A stretch of 64,000 nt of DNA from Phaeobacter italicus (GTDB lineage Bacteria; Pseudomonadota; Alphaproteobacteria; Rhodobacterales; Rhodobacteraceae), in contig NZ_CVRM01000031.1 in NCBI RefSeq assembly GCF_001258055.1, positions 248,001-312,000 on the forward strand, given 5' to 3'. A program made the translations under genes and the position numbers. Shown here in pieces: positions 45,277-55,901 of this stretch; the stretch's first letter is position 1, and each line of letters opens with the position of its first letter. The notes below the pieces were generated by a model. It worked only from the letters and a program-made list of their open reading frames with translations. It had not been told where the DNA came from and searched no databases.

Positions 45277-46073
45277 TATACCCTCCCCATCGCAAAGCCT
45301 TTTGCGATGTAGTTGCGGACGAAGTAGATCACGATCGCGCCCGGAATGATTGTCAGTGTACCCGCAGCCGCCAGCAGGCCCAGTTCATAGCCCGCGCTTG
45401 AGGCGGTTTTGGTCATGGTGGCGGCAATTGGTTTGGCGGCAACCGCTGTCAGTGTCTTCGCCAACAGCAGCTCCACCCAAGAGAACATGAAGCAGAAGAA
45501 CGCTGCCACACCGACGCCGGCCTTGATCGACGGGATGAAGATCGTCGCAAAGAAGCGCGGGAAGGAATAGCCATCCACATATGCGGTTTCGTCCAGCTCT
45601 TTCGGGATGCCCCCCATGAACCCCTCAAGGATCCAGACTGCCAGCGGAATGTTGAACAGGCAGTGTGCCAGCGCAACAGCCAGGTGCGTGTCAAACAGGC
45701 CTACCGCCGAATAAAGCTGAAAGAATGGCAGTGCGAAAACTGCGGCTGGCGCCATCCGGTTGGTGAGCAGCCAGAAAAACAGCTGCTTGTCGCCAAGGAA
45801 GCGATAGCGCGAGAACGCATAGGCCGCAGGCAGCGCGACAGCAACAGAGATCACCGTGTTGATCGACACGTAGATGATCGAGTTGATGTAGCCCCAGTAC
45901 CAGCTCGGATCGGTGAAGATCGTTGCATAGTTTTCCAGCGTGAAAGTCTGCGGGAACAGCGAGAAGCCGGACAGGATTTCATTTGTCGTCTTAAAGCTCA
46001 TCGCGACCAGCCAATAGATCGGCAGCATGAGGAACAGGATATAAACGATGGGGACGATGGTACGTTTTTGCAT
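45276..46073 (-). CDS. glpQ: glycerol ABC transporter permease GlpQ
   Basis: A 265-residue inner-membrane permease of the MalG class with about six helices, including IVPIVYILFLMLPIYWLVAM at the N-terminus. The ATPase-coupling EAA loop is ELDETAYVDGYSFPRFFATI, read in two parts at about 158-177. It lies 14 bp downstream of glpP and overlaps glpU by one base. With GlpP it should form the membrane channel for glycerol import. Confidence 0.92.
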   Translation of the reverse strand: MQKRTIVPIVYILFLMLPIYWLVAMSFKTTNEILSGFSLFPQTFTLENYATIFTDPSWYWGYINSIIYVSINTVISVAVALPAAYAFSRYRFLGDKQLFFWLLTNRMAPAAVFALPFFQLYSAVGLFDTHLAVALAHCLFNIPLAVWILEGFMGGIPKELDETAYVDGYSFPRFFATIFIPSIKAGVGVAAFFCFMFSWVELLLAKTLTAVAAKPIAATMTKTASSAGYELGLLAAAGTLTIIPGAIVIYFVRNYIAKGFAMGRV

Positions 46074-46087
46074 CGAAGTATCCTCCT

Positions 46088-46947
46088 TTAGTTTTGATCG
46101 TCTTTGGTCATGACGGTGTAGAACAGCCAGCTGACCAGAAGTGTGATTGCAAAGTAGATGAGGCTCATCGCTGCCGCCGGACCAAGGTCGAACTGTCCAA
46201 GCGCGATTTTAACCAGGTCGATGGACAACAGTGTTGTCGAGTTGCCAGGGCCACCGCCGGTCAGAACAAACGGCTCGGTGTAGATGTTGAAACTGTCCAT
46301 GAACCGCAGAAGGATCGCGATGGTCAGAACGGTTTTCATCTTTGGCAGCTGGATAAAGCGGAACACAGCCCAGTTGGAGGCGCCGTCGATCTTGGCCGCC
46401 TGGTAATAGGCGTCCGGGATCGACACGAGGCCAGCATAGGACAGAAGCACCACAAGAGAGGTCCAGTGCCAGACATCCATGGTCACGATGGTGATCCATG
46501 CGGCAACGGGATCCTGAGTCATATCATAGTTGATGCCAAGCGTGTGGTTTAGGAAATACCCCAGCAGGCCAATGTCGGGCAGGGTAAAGATGTTCCACAT
46601 TGCACCAACCACGTTCCACGGGATCAGCATCGGCAGCGCCATCAAGACCAGACAGACAGGTACCCAGAACCCCTTGCGCGGCATCGACAGTGCGATGGCA
46701 ATGCCAAGCGGGATTTCGATGATCAGGATCAGGAAGGTGAACATGAACTGGCGGCCAAGTGCCGCGTGGAACCGGTCAGAGCGCAGGATCTGCTGAAACC
46801 AGTCGAGCCCCTGCCAGAAAAAGACGTTGTCGCCAAATGTCTCCTGGACGGAGTAGTTGACCACAGTCATCATCGGGATCAGCGCGTTGAATGCAACGAG
46901 CAGCAGAACGGGCAGAACAAAGAACCACGCCTTTTGGTTTTCGGTTT

Positions 46948-46951
<4 letters not shown>
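46088..46951 (-). CDS. glpP: glycerol ABC transporter permease GlpP
   Basis: A 287-residue MalF-class permease with about six helices, starting KAWFFVLPVLLLVAFNALIP. The EAA coupling loop is YYQAAKIDGASNWAVFRFIQ, and EPFVLTGGGPGNST is typical of the family. Its ATG overlaps the glpT stop by four bases, so the subunits are translationally coupled. It pairs with GlpQ. Confidence 0.93.
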
Positions 46952-48060
<1,109 letters not shown>

Positions 48061-48067
48061 TTGCGCC

Positions 48068-49144
48068 TCACGCCACGCGGGAGCCATCGGGGGCAAACAC
48101 ATAGGCTGCCGATGGATCCATGTAGAAGTCATGATGCTCACCCACCTCATAGGGGTGAACGCCAGCAGAAAGGGAAACCCAGCTGCCGTGATCGCTGTCC
48201 AGACCCATGTCGAAATGGGCGCTGCTTTCGGATCCCGAAAGCTCTGTCACCTGAACCTGCCCCGACAGCTGCACGGTGGTCAGGGGCGTCGCAACGGGCA
48301 GAACGTGATAGGGGCGGATGGCGATGGTATAGGGGCCGTCAGCCAAGTCTGCTGCCGCACCGGTCAAGGACCAGCTGACGTTATTGCCGAGGCGGGCGGT
48401 TGTGCCCTGTTTCACAATCGGGGCGGTGTTGATCGGTGGATCCGAGAAGACCCGAGCTGCCGCGACATTGTCGGGGTTGCGATAGATATCAGCGGTCGTG
48501 CCGAACTGGGTGACGCGGCCGTCCTGCATCAATGCGGTCTTGCCACCGAGCAAAAGCGCCTCTTCCGGTTCGGATGTGGCATAGACAACAACCGCGCCGC
48601 GACCGGCAAACAGTTCAGGTAGCTGATCGCGCAGCTCCTCGCGCAGTTTGTAGTCAAGGTTCGCCAGCGGCTCATCCAGGAAAACAGCGCGGCTTTCCTT
48701 GGCAATTGCGCGGGCCAGCGCGGTTCGCTGCTGCTGGCCACCAGACAATTCATGCGGGCGGCGGTGAAGCATCGGACGCAGCTGCAGGATGTCCGCAGCT
48801 TCTTCCACGCGACCTTCAATCTCGGATTTCGCCATGCCAGCCACTTTCAGCGGCGAGGCGATGTTCTCGTAGACGGTCATATGCGGGTAGTTGATGAAAA
48901 ACTGGTGCACCAGGCTGATGTTGCGTTTCTGGGTGCTAAGGGCGGTCACATCCTGACCATCCATGAGCACCTGTCCGCTGGCAATCGGGTCAAGCCCGGC
49001 CATCATCTTGATAAGAGAGGTCTTGCCAGACCCGGTGGCGCCCAGAAGGACGTTGAAGTGACCCGGTTCCAGCACAAGGGAGGTTTCCTTGATATGCAGC
49101 TGGGCGCCGACACGCTTGGTCACGTTTCTGAGTTCGAGTGCCAT
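48068..49144 (-). CDS. glpS: glycerol ABC transporter ATPase GlpS (switch histidine missing)
   Basis: The ATG at 49144 gives 358 residues. Walker A is GATGSGKTS (35-43), the signature LSGGQ is intact (133-137), and Walker B FLDEP has Glu158. At the switch-histidine position the sequence reads YATSEPEEAL, so Ser191 replaces His. A TOBE domain follows. It is 147 bp downstream of glpV and 7 bp upstream of glpT. It complements GlpT, which has the histidine but not the signature. Confidence 0.92.
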   Translation of the reverse strand: MALELRNVTKRVGAQLHIKETSLVLEPGHFNVLLGATGSGKTSLIKMMAGLDPIASGQVLMDGQDVTALSTQKRNISLVHQFFINYPHMTVYENIASPLKVAGMAKSEIEGRVEEAADILQLRPMLHRRPHELSGGQQQRTALARAIAKESRAVFLDEPLANLDYKLREELRDQLPELFAGRGAVVVYATSEPEEALLLGGKTALMQDGRVTQFGTTADIYRNPDNVAAARVFSDPPINTAPIVKQGTTARLGNNVSWSLTGAAADLADGPYTIAIRPYHVLPVATPLTTVQLSGQVQVTELSGSESSAHFDMGLDSDHGSWVSLSAGVHPYEVGEHHDFYMDPSAAYVFAPDGSRVA

Positions 49145-49291
49145 CTTGTTTTGACTTTCCGGCGGGCGGCCTGTTGCGCGCGGCATGCGCGATCTTTGGG
49201 GACAAAATACCCCGGAGAGGGCCAGCCACGCTCCGGGGCGAAAGCGGGGAGCGCAACGGAAGATCCGCACGCTCCCCACGGGGAGGAGAGG

Positions 49292-51025
49292 TTACTGGGA
49301 GGCCCAGCGGGCAACCAGTTCGTCATAGTTGACGGTCTGGCCCTGAGGCTTCTCGTTCTCCAGTTTCGGCTTGGCGCCACCGTTGGCGTACCACCACTCA
49401 GCGTCTTTCTCTTCGTTCAGACGCGGGCCGCAGCCGCCGTAGACATTCGCCTGCTCGTCTGCACGCTGCATACGGGCCATTGTGATGTCCATTTCTTCGG
49501 CCAGACGGTCCATGGCTTCCTGCGGGGTGAAGGCGCCGGAGTTCACGTCACCGATCTGCTGCCACCAGATTTGGGCCAGCTTCGGATAGTCAGGCACGTT
49601 CACGCCGGTCGGGGACCATGCAACGCGGTCGGGCGAACGGTAGAATTCGACCAGACCACCCAGCTTGGGTGCACGCTCGGTGAAGCTCTCGTGGTTCACA
49701 GAGGAGTCACGGATGAAGGTCAGACCAACGTGGGATTTTTTCACGTCAACGGTCTTGGACACAACAAACTGAGCATAGAGCCAAGCAGCTTTCGCACGAT
49801 CAACCGGAGTGGACTTCAGGAAGGTCCAGGAGCCTACGTCCTGATAACCGACCTTCTGGCCTTCTTCCCAGTAGGGGCCATGCGGGCTCGGCGCCATCCG
49901 CCACAGCGGGGTGCCGTTCTCGTCGACGGTGTTGTTGCCTTCGGACTGCGGTTTTACCATGTCGGCGGTAAAGGCGGTGTACCAGAAGATCTGCTGAGCC
50001 ACGTTGCCTTGCGCCAGTGCGGGCAGCGACTGGTAGAAGTCATAGGACGCAGCACCCGGAGGCGCGTATTTGCGCAGCCATTCGTCCCACTTGCGGATCG
50101 CATAGACAGCAGCCGGACCGTTGGCAGCACCACCACGGGTCACGCTTGCACCGGCAGGGTTACAGGAATCCGCTTCCATGCGGATGCCCCATTCGTCGAT
50201 CGGCACACCGTTCGGCTCACCTTTCGAACCGGCACCGGCCATAGACAGCCAGGCATCGGTCATACGCCAGCCAAGGTCAGGCGCGCGCTTACCATAGTCC
50301 ATGTGGCCATAGATTGCGGTGCCGTCGATTTCCTTGACGTCTTCGCTGAAGAACTCGGCGATGTCTTCATACGCGGACCAGTTGACCGGCACGCCGAGGT
50401 CATAGCCGTACTTCTCTTTGAAGGCGGCTTGCAGATCTTCGCGATCGAACCAGTCCTTGCGGAACCAGTAGAGGTTCGCGAACTGCTGATCGGGCAGCTG
50501 GTACAGGTCGCCATCGGGACCAGTGGTGAACTGGGTGCCCATGAAGTCACCCAGGTCCAGACCGGGGTTGGTGACGTCAAAGAAGTCGCCTTCCATCATG
50601 TCGGTCAGGTTGTAGGCGAGCTGCAGGCGCGAGTGGGTGCCGATCAGATCGGAGTCATTGACGTAAGCGTCATAGAGGTTCCGCTTGGTCTGCATCTGGG
50701 TCTGCACGGCCTGAACCACTTCGCCCTCGCCGAGGATCTGGTGGTTCACCTTGATGCCGGTGATTTCCTCAAACGCCTTGGTCAGAACTTCGGACTCGTA
50801 GCTGTGCGTCGGAATGCCTTCGGACAGGACGTTGATTTCCATGCCTTTGAACGGTTCAGCAGCGTTGATGAACCACTGCATCTCCGACATCTGCTCGTCC
50901 TTGGTCAGAGCCGAGGGCTGGAACTCTTCGTCGATCCATTTCTTGGCAGCTGCCTCATCGGCATAGGCTGCCTGTCCCGCGACCACGGCAATAACCGCGG
51001 CTGCGGACAAAAGATACTTGCGCAT
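49292..51025 (-). CDS. glpV: glycerol ABC transporter substrate-binding protein GlpV
   Basis: The ATG at 51025 follows GGGAGGAG; 577 residues with a clear signal peptide (MRKYLLSAAAVIAVVAGQAA, cleavage after AYA near residue 22). The mature chain is a large family 1 type solute-binding protein, about 550 residues, longer than sugar-binding proteins but normal for GlpV: AYVNDSDLIGTHSR and FANLYWFRKDWFDRED are recognisable segments. It binds glycerol in the periplasm. It is the first gene of the operon here, unlike the last place reported for Rhizobium. Confidence 0.9.
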   Translation of the reverse strand: MRKYLLSAAAVIAVVAGQAAYADEAAAKKWIDEEFQPSALTKDEQMSEMQWFINAAEPFKGMEINVLSEGIPTHSYESEVLTKAFEEITGIKVNHQILGEGEVVQAVQTQMQTKRNLYDAYVNDSDLIGTHSRLQLAYNLTDMMEGDFFDVTNPGLDLGDFMGTQFTTGPDGDLYQLPDQQFANLYWFRKDWFDREDLQAAFKEKYGYDLGVPVNWSAYEDIAEFFSEDVKEIDGTAIYGHMDYGKRAPDLGWRMTDAWLSMAGAGSKGEPNGVPIDEWGIRMEADSCNPAGASVTRGGAANGPAAVYAIRKWDEWLRKYAPPGAASYDFYQSLPALAQGNVAQQIFWYTAFTADMVKPQSEGNNTVDENGTPLWRMAPSPHGPYWEEGQKVGYQDVGSWTFLKSTPVDRAKAAWLYAQFVVSKTVDVKKSHVGLTFIRDSSVNHESFTERAPKLGGLVEFYRSPDRVAWSPTGVNVPDYPKLAQIWWQQIGDVNSGAFTPQEAMDRLAEEMDITMARMQRADEQANVYGGCGPRLNEEKDAEWWYANGGAKPKLENEKPQGQTVNYDELVARWASQ

Positions 51026-51330
51026 CTTTCTCCTCCCTAGTGATTGTGTCGCCAGACATGCCACACGGCACCTGACTGTCATTCAGGTTTCACACAGCGG
51101 CTGGTCTTGTCAAACTAATTTTTTAGTATGACGTAATGTAATGTTTGGAAACGATTTTTCAGAAATCCTGATTTGGGCGAGGGACTCGCCTGCCGAGGGA
51201 TTTCGTTGCTGCGATGCGGCAATCTGCAACCTGTGGGTGTGCTGGTCATATCGCGCACAAAATGGCAACGGCGCCGCAAGTGTCAAAGTTTGTCGTCGCT
51301 GAGGCTGGGTTTTGCGGTTATGGAGAGCGC
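51026..51330. promoter_or_regulatory. 305-bp divergent promoter region, glpV / RNA methyltransferase
   Basis: This gap separates two divergent genes and should hold both promoters. On the minus strand a TTGACA hexamer at 51107-51112 is a candidate -35 box for glpV, and an imperfectly spaced palindrome ACTAA-TTTT-TTAGT covers 51114-51127, a possible operator for a glp regulator such as a DeoR-type GlpR (not in the window). An AT-rich patch runs from about 51112 to 51165. No gene is seen. Confidence 0.45.
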
Positions 51331-52461
51331 ATGGAAAACACTGATACCTTCGAGATCTTTCTGACCGCCCCACCGGGATTGGAGCAAACTCTCTTGCACG
51401 AAGCCAAGGAGCTGGGTTTTGCCGAGCCAAAAACGGTCCCCGGTGGCGTGACTGTCCAGGGGGGCTGGCCGGATGTGTGGCGCGCCAATCTTTGTCTGCG
51501 TGGCGCCGCGCGTGTCTTGGCGCGGATCGGCTCCTTTCGGGCCTTTCACCTCGCCCAGCTGGACAAGCGGGCGCGCAAGTTTCCCTGGTCCGAAGTGCTG
51601 CGTGCAGATGTGCCTGTCCGGGTCGAGACGACCACAAATAAAAAGTCCAAGATCTATCACGCGGGCGCCGCAACCCAGCGGATCGAACGTGCCATCACCG
51701 AAGAGCTGGGCGCCGAAATCAGCGCAGAAGCGGGGATCACGATCAAACTTCGCATTGAAGACAATCTTTGCACCTTCAGCGTCGACACATCGGGCGAAGG
51801 GCTCCACAAACGTGGCCACAAGACTGCTGTGGGTAAGGCGCCCATGCGCGAAAACCTCGCCGCATTGTTTCTGCGGGACTGCGGATATACAGGCACGGAA
51901 CCCGTGGTGGACCCCATGTGCGGCTCCGGCACCTTCATGATTGAAGCGGCTGAGATCGCGCGCGGCCTGCTTCCCGGTCGCAGCCGCAATTTTGCGTTTG
52001 AACAGCTGGCGACCTTTGATGCCGATGCCTGGGCGGCAATGCGAGATGTCACAACCACCCAAGACACGGACGTGCGGTGCTACGGATCAGACCGAAATGC
52101 CGGCGCCGTCGAGATGGCCGCTGCCAACGCAGAGCGAGCGGGTGTTGCGGATCTTGTTCAGATCACACAGCAGGCTGTCAGCGATCTGACACCCCCTGAT
52201 CTGGGAGAGGGAGAGCAGCCTGGCCTTGTGATCGTGAACCCACCTTACGGTGCGCGGATTGGCAACAAAAAGCTGCTCTATGCGCTTTATGCGGCGCTCG
52301 GGGAGACCTTGAAAAGCCGCTTTAGTGGCTGGCGCGTTGGTATCGTCACCAGCGAAACGTCACTGGCAAAGGCCACGGATCTGCCGTTCCTGCCCTATGG
52401 TCCGCCGGTGGCCCACGGCGGGCTCAAGATCCGACTGTTCAAAACGGCCCCGCTTCCCTGA
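51331..52461 (+). CDS. THUMP-domain class I SAM-dependent RNA methyltransferase
   Basis: The ATG at 51331 after TGGAGAG gives 376 residues; a longer frame upstream has no family sequence. The THUMP RNA-binding domain is about 50-155 and the methyltransferase half has DPMCGSGTF (194-202), GSDRNAGAVEMA and the catalytic NPPYG (303-307). This matches the N-terminal (RlmL) half of RlmKL and the YpsC/TrmN family, so it probably makes m2G in rRNA or tRNA. The exact target is unknown. It is convergent with the kinase gene. Confidence 0.9.
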   Translation: MENTDTFEIFLTAPPGLEQTLLHEAKELGFAEPKTVPGGVTVQGGWPDVWRANLCLRGAARVLARIGSFRAFHLAQLDKRARKFPWSEVLRADVPVRVETTTNKKSKIYHAGAATQRIERAITEELGAEISAEAGITIKLRIEDNLCTFSVDTSGEGLHKRGHKTAVGKAPMRENLAALFLRDCGYTGTEPVVDPMCGSGTFMIEAAEIARGLLPGRSRNFAFEQLATFDADAWAAMRDVTTTQDTDVRCYGSDRNAGAVEMAAANAERAGVADLVQITQQAVSDLTPPDLGEGEQPGLVIVNPPYGARIGNKKLLYALYAALGETLKSRFSGWRVGIVTSETSLAKATDLPFLPYGPPVAHGGLKIRLFKTAPLP

Positions 52462-52474
52462 TCGACCTTTGTGA

Positions 52475-53332
52475 TCAGGCAGACAGGGTGCGCCAGGCGC
52501 TGACCAGACCGGCCAGCGCCATTCGCTCACCATCTGTCCGGGTCAGAGGAATGCCCTGATGGCCCAGGGCTGCGGCGTAGGCTGGCTCAATTTCGGATGG
52601 GGAAACCAGTGCGATGTTCTGGCCCAGCCAATAAGGGCGCGCTGCAGATAGCTCGGCCCCCAACAGCAGCCCCCAAAGGCGCGCAGCACGATCTTGCGGC
52701 GAACCGGATTGATCTGCTTGCAGTTCGGCAACCCGTGCGGCCATCGCTTCGGGCCGGGATTGAACGTTTTCCATCGCGCCGGTCAAAGCCGACGTTGCGG
52801 CTGTGGCTGCTGACTCCAGCGGATCCAGACCCAGCTGAGGCGCGAGCGCGCGCCACAGTCCTGCGGTCAGGAAGCTTTGAAAACTCACCACTTCATTGGC
52901 GCTGATCAGAGCCCAGTGGGTTGTCTCGCCGGGAAGACAGACGACCCCATCCCAATTGGGGTTCAACGACAGAAACCCCGCGATCCGGGTTGCGGCCCCA
53001 CCCATTCGCGCCACAGGGCTGTTCTGGCTGAGCCCGGCAATCAGGTGAACATCTGTTTCGCCCATCGCCACGACCGGCAGCTCTGCTGGTTTGGCGGGGA
53101 CCGCTATGGCGGCTGTTGTCTCTGCGCCGGACAACATCACGGGCGCCGTGGCATGTGCCGCGCCCAGCTGGGCCCTGAGATCATCCAAAGCGGTCATGAT
53201 GCCGTCGGCCGGGCAGCAAGTCTCAGCCCGCTCGGACACCGTCTCACCTGTCATGGCCCAGATAACGAGATGTCCGTCGGTAAAATCGGCGGCAATCCAA
53301 CATTCTGTCTTGGCGGTCATGCTAGCGCTCAT
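52475..53332 (-). CDS. 2-dehydro-3-deoxygalactonokinase-like protein
   Basis: The ATG at 53332 gives 285 residues. Segments FLSLNPNWDGVVCLPGETTHWALI and SFQSFLTAGLWRAL, read as separate motifs, and the late LLLGAELSAARPYWLGQNIALV match the DgoK family, which phosphorylates 2-dehydro-3-deoxy-D-galactonate in the De Ley-Doudoroff galactose pathway. The first phosphate-binding loop reads AADFTDGHL instead of the usual DWGTT-like sequence, so activity is doubtful. No other galactonate genes are nearby. The gene is convergent with the methyltransferase, 13 bp away. Confidence 0.68.
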   Translation of the reverse strand: MSASMTAKTECWIAADFTDGHLVIWAMTGETVSERAETCCPADGIMTALDDLRAQLGAAHATAPVMLSGAETTAAIAVPAKPAELPVVAMGETDVHLIAGLSQNSPVARMGGAATRIAGFLSLNPNWDGVVCLPGETTHWALISANEVVSFQSFLTAGLWRALAPQLGLDPLESAATAATSALTGAMENVQSRPEAMAARVAELQADQSGSPQDRAARLWGLLLGAELSAARPYWLGQNIALVSPSEIEPAYAAALGHQGIPLTRTDGERMALAGLVSAWRTLSA

Positions 53333-53896
53333 TGTTTCGGTCCTTCGGTCAAACTGGCGTCGGTTGGACGGGGCTGTCTCATTGCCAATTTTCGACCCTT
53401 TGATCAACACGGCCTCTTCAGAAAGTGGCTCAGCCGGGGTGTGGAATGGTTAACAGGTCTGCGCTGATGCTTCGAAGGTGATTCAAATTGTTATGAGTAT
53501 TGCTCTTGATTCCTTATACTTTTGGGTAGTTTCGCAGAACAGTTCCTATCCTTATGAGGAATTGTTTCCACAAATGTCGCCTGATTTACTCCACAGGCCG
53601 CGAAATGCTGGATCTCACCGAATTTACTGAGATTTGTGTAAAATTGCTTTATTAAGGTTTTACCGCATCAGCGGACTGTAAACGGCCCAAAACGGGCCGG
53701 TTGATTGGGACGAAGGTGTCGGCCGCATGGGGGTGCGGCCGGAAACAAACCATCGAACTGCACTGACGTGAGATCCGGGGCGCTGCCGTTCCCGGCCAGT
53801 CGAATTGATACGAGTGTCTCCGCTTCGGCGGACCGGAAAAGCTGTGTTCAGCGAAAAGTTGGGGGCTGCGGGGGCGGCCTTAGATTGGGGTTGGAA
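53333..53896 (+). promoter_or_regulatory. 564-bp AT-rich intergenic region ahead of the exopolysaccharide locus
   Basis: No credible gene is found. From about 53470 to 53665 the composition drops well below the surrounding GC level, as in promoter regions bound by xenogeneic silencers. It then returns to GC-rich with two hairpins: AACGGCCC/GGGCCGGTT at about 53682-53701, and an exact CGGCCGCA/TGCGGCCG repeat at 53720-53741. These lie in what would be the leader of the priming glycosyltransferase gene. Promoter positions cannot be assigned with confidence. Confidence 0.45.
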
Positions 53897-54706
53897 ATGA
53901 AGGACTTTGTGCATGATGGGGCGGTGCATCCGCCACTGCGCTCTGGCCGGACGATGATGCTGCCGCGCTCGCGCATGTTCTATGCGGGCAGGCCATTTCA
54001 GCGGGTCGAACAGCCAAGGCTTATCGCCAATCTGAACACTGCCATCAGTCGGCAGCCGAGCCAGATTGTCGACTGGGCCCAGCGGGATCGCCGTGCATGG
54101 GCCTACGGACGATTTGGCAAGCGCGTGCTTGATATCCTGCTGGTGTTGATTGCCCTGCCGATCACGCTGCCGCTGATCTTGTTGGCCGCGCTCGCATTGT
54201 GGTTTGAAGGCGGACAGCCGTTTTACACACAGGACCGTCTGGGGCAGCGGGGACGGGTGTTCTCCATCCTCAAACTGCGCACGATGGTGCGAAACGCCGA
54301 CCAGCTTCTTGAGGAACATCTGGCGCGTGATCCCGAAATGCGCCGCGAATGGAACGAAACACAGAAGCTCAAGCATGATCCCCGCATAACGCCGGTTGGC
54401 CGCTTTCTGCGTACGACCTCGCTCGATGAGTTGCCGCAACTTTGGAATGTCATCATCGGAGAAATGAGCCTCGTTGGCCCACGTCCGATGCTGCCGGACC
54501 AATTGCCCCTTTATGGGGACGCGCGGCCCTATTTCTTGCTGAAACCGGGGATCACCGGGCTTTGGCAGGTGTCGGTGCGCAACGAAGGTGGCTTTGCGGT
54601 ACGTGCAGGTTCGGACGCCAGCTATTGCCGCACCCTTTCATTCCGGCAGGATTTGGCAATCCTTTGGCGCACCGTGGGCGTGGTGCTGCGAGGCACCGGA
54701 TATTAA
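53897..54706 (+). CDS. exopolysaccharide priming sugar transferase (ExoY/WcaJ-type)
   Basis: The ATG at 53897 gives 269 residues; a longer open frame from 53705 has no homology. A proline- and arginine-rich leader (1-70) precedes one membrane helix (about 78-102), then the polyisoprenyl-phosphate hexose-1-phosphate transferase core: KLRTM (126-130), RTTSLDELPQLWNV, SLVGPRP (191-197) and GITGLWQVSVRNE. It loads the first sugar phosphate onto undecaprenyl phosphate on the cytoplasmic face. It opens the exopolysaccharide locus; the BY-kinase-like gene follows 101 bp downstream. Confidence 0.92.
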   Translation: MKDFVHDGAVHPPLRSGRTMMLPRSRMFYAGRPFQRVEQPRLIANLNTAISRQPSQIVDWAQRDRRAWAYGRFGKRVLDILLVLIALPITLPLILLAALALWFEGGQPFYTQDRLGQRGRVFSILKLRTMVRNADQLLEEHLARDPEMRREWNETQKLKHDPRITPVGRFLRTTSLDELPQLWNVIIGEMSLVGPRPMLPDQLPLYGDARPYFLLKPGITGLWQVSVRNEGGFAVRAGSDASYCRTLSFRQDLAILWRTVGVVLRGTGY

Positions 54707-54807
54707 CGGCTTTGGCTTAGTCGGGATGGATGCTTCTTGCGCCATTCCGGTTGGGCCGCGTCCTATAGGCGGGCTAAGGCGGACGTGGTAGAAATGCGGA
54801 GGCGGTT

Positions 54808-55863
54808 ATGAAAGACACTCTGACAGATACCCAGTCTCTGACCTGGCCAGCACAGGATTTTGAAGGAAACGAAACACCCGCAATGACGCAGCAGGGCTTC
54901 AAACGATTTCGTCGCCGCAAGGGGCGGACGCAGGGCGAGCCGGAACAGCCATCTGTTCTGGACGGTCGGGTTGAGCCCGGCACGTCGCCCGATCGTCTGT
55001 CGCCTAAGCCAAAGGCGCGACCAAGTGACAAGACCCAGCGCCAGTCAGGTTTCTCCGGCCGTCCTGAAACAAAGGACAAACCGGAGGTCAGGGGTGCCGC
55101 AGATGAGCTGCGCACGGGGCCTGTTTCTCAGCAGCAGCTGCCCGCACCTTTGCCCGAAATGTGGGAACGCATTCATCGCGTTCCCATGGATATGCGCAGC
55201 CATCAGGTCGCGCGTTCGCCGCTGGTGAATTTTTTCCGCAGCTCACCCACCGCGAAGGCGTTTGATTTGCTGCGCACGCGCTTGCTGCACAGCCTCAAGG
55301 CGCATGGTTGGAAACGGGTCGCGATTGCCTCACCCACTGCGGGATGTGGTGCGACGTTTACGGCTGTTAATCTGGCGCTCAGCCTGGCGCGTGTTCCGAA
55401 CACCCGCACGATCCTGATGGACATGAACTTTCGCCGCCCCGCGGTGGCTGCAACTCTGCGGCTGCCCGCAGCGGGGGATATGCGTGGCTTTTTGTCCGGG
55501 GAGCTGAGCATGCCGGAACATCTGGTGCGCCCCGCTGAAAGCCTTGCGGTCGGGCTGACTGCCGCGCCAGATCGCAATGCCGCCGAAATCCTGCACGATC
55601 CAACTTGCGCGCAGGTCCTGGATGACATGACGCTGACCATTGGGGCCGATGTTATTCTGTTCGATCTTCCGCCAGTTCTGGAACATGATGATGTGGCAGC
55701 CTTTCTGCCACAGGTCGACGGGGTTTTGCTGGTTGCAGACGGCACCCGAACGACTGCCGCCCATCTCGCGGCCTGCGAGCAGATGTTCAAAGGCCAGACG
55801 CAGCTTCTTGGGGTGAGCCTGAACCGCGCGCGCGGTGCCGGGCTGCTTCAGCATGGCCAATAA
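54808..55863 (+). CDS. BY-kinase-like (CpsD/CapB) protein lacking the Walker A lysine
   Basis: A 351-residue protein after a GCGGAGG site. Residues 1-140 are a charged, disordered-looking region. The kinase-like domain starts with FRSSPTAKAFDLLRTRL and the P-loop reads SPTAGCGATFT (175-185): where BY-kinases have GKS/T, this has Gly181-Ala182-Thr183. Walker A' ILMDMNFRRP (203-211) is intact, and Walker B appears as VILFDLPPV. There is no C-terminal tyrosine cluster; the protein ends GLLQHGQ. It lies between the priming transferase and Wzz-like genes, where BY-kinases control chain length. Confidence 0.8.
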   Translation: MKDTLTDTQSLTWPAQDFEGNETPAMTQQGFKRFRRRKGRTQGEPEQPSVLDGRVEPGTSPDRLSPKPKARPSDKTQRQSGFSGRPETKDKPEVRGAADELRTGPVSQQQLPAPLPEMWERIHRVPMDMRSHQVARSPLVNFFRSSPTAKAFDLLRTRLLHSLKAHGWKRVAIASPTAGCGATFTAVNLALSLARVPNTRTILMDMNFRRPAVAATLRLPAAGDMRGFLSGELSMPEHLVRPAESLAVGLTAAPDRNAAEILHDPTCAQVLDDMTLTIGADVILFDLPPVLEHDDVAAFLPQVDGVLLVADGTRTTAAHLAACEQMFKGQTQLLGVSLNRARGAGLLQHGQ

Positions 55864-55901
55864 CCCAGCCCATTCACTCAACAAAGAGACCAGCAAACCA
55901 A

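Noticed and set aside
48752-51040. A 762-codon open frame on the plus strand across glpS and glpV
   Set aside because: It is opposite to two well-supported transporter genes and has no family motif; its codon bias follows from the sense genes.
52459-52478. CTGATC/GATCAG repeat between the methyltransferase and DgoK-like genes as a terminator
   Set aside because: Only six pairs and no T-run; it mainly consists of the two overlapping stop regions.
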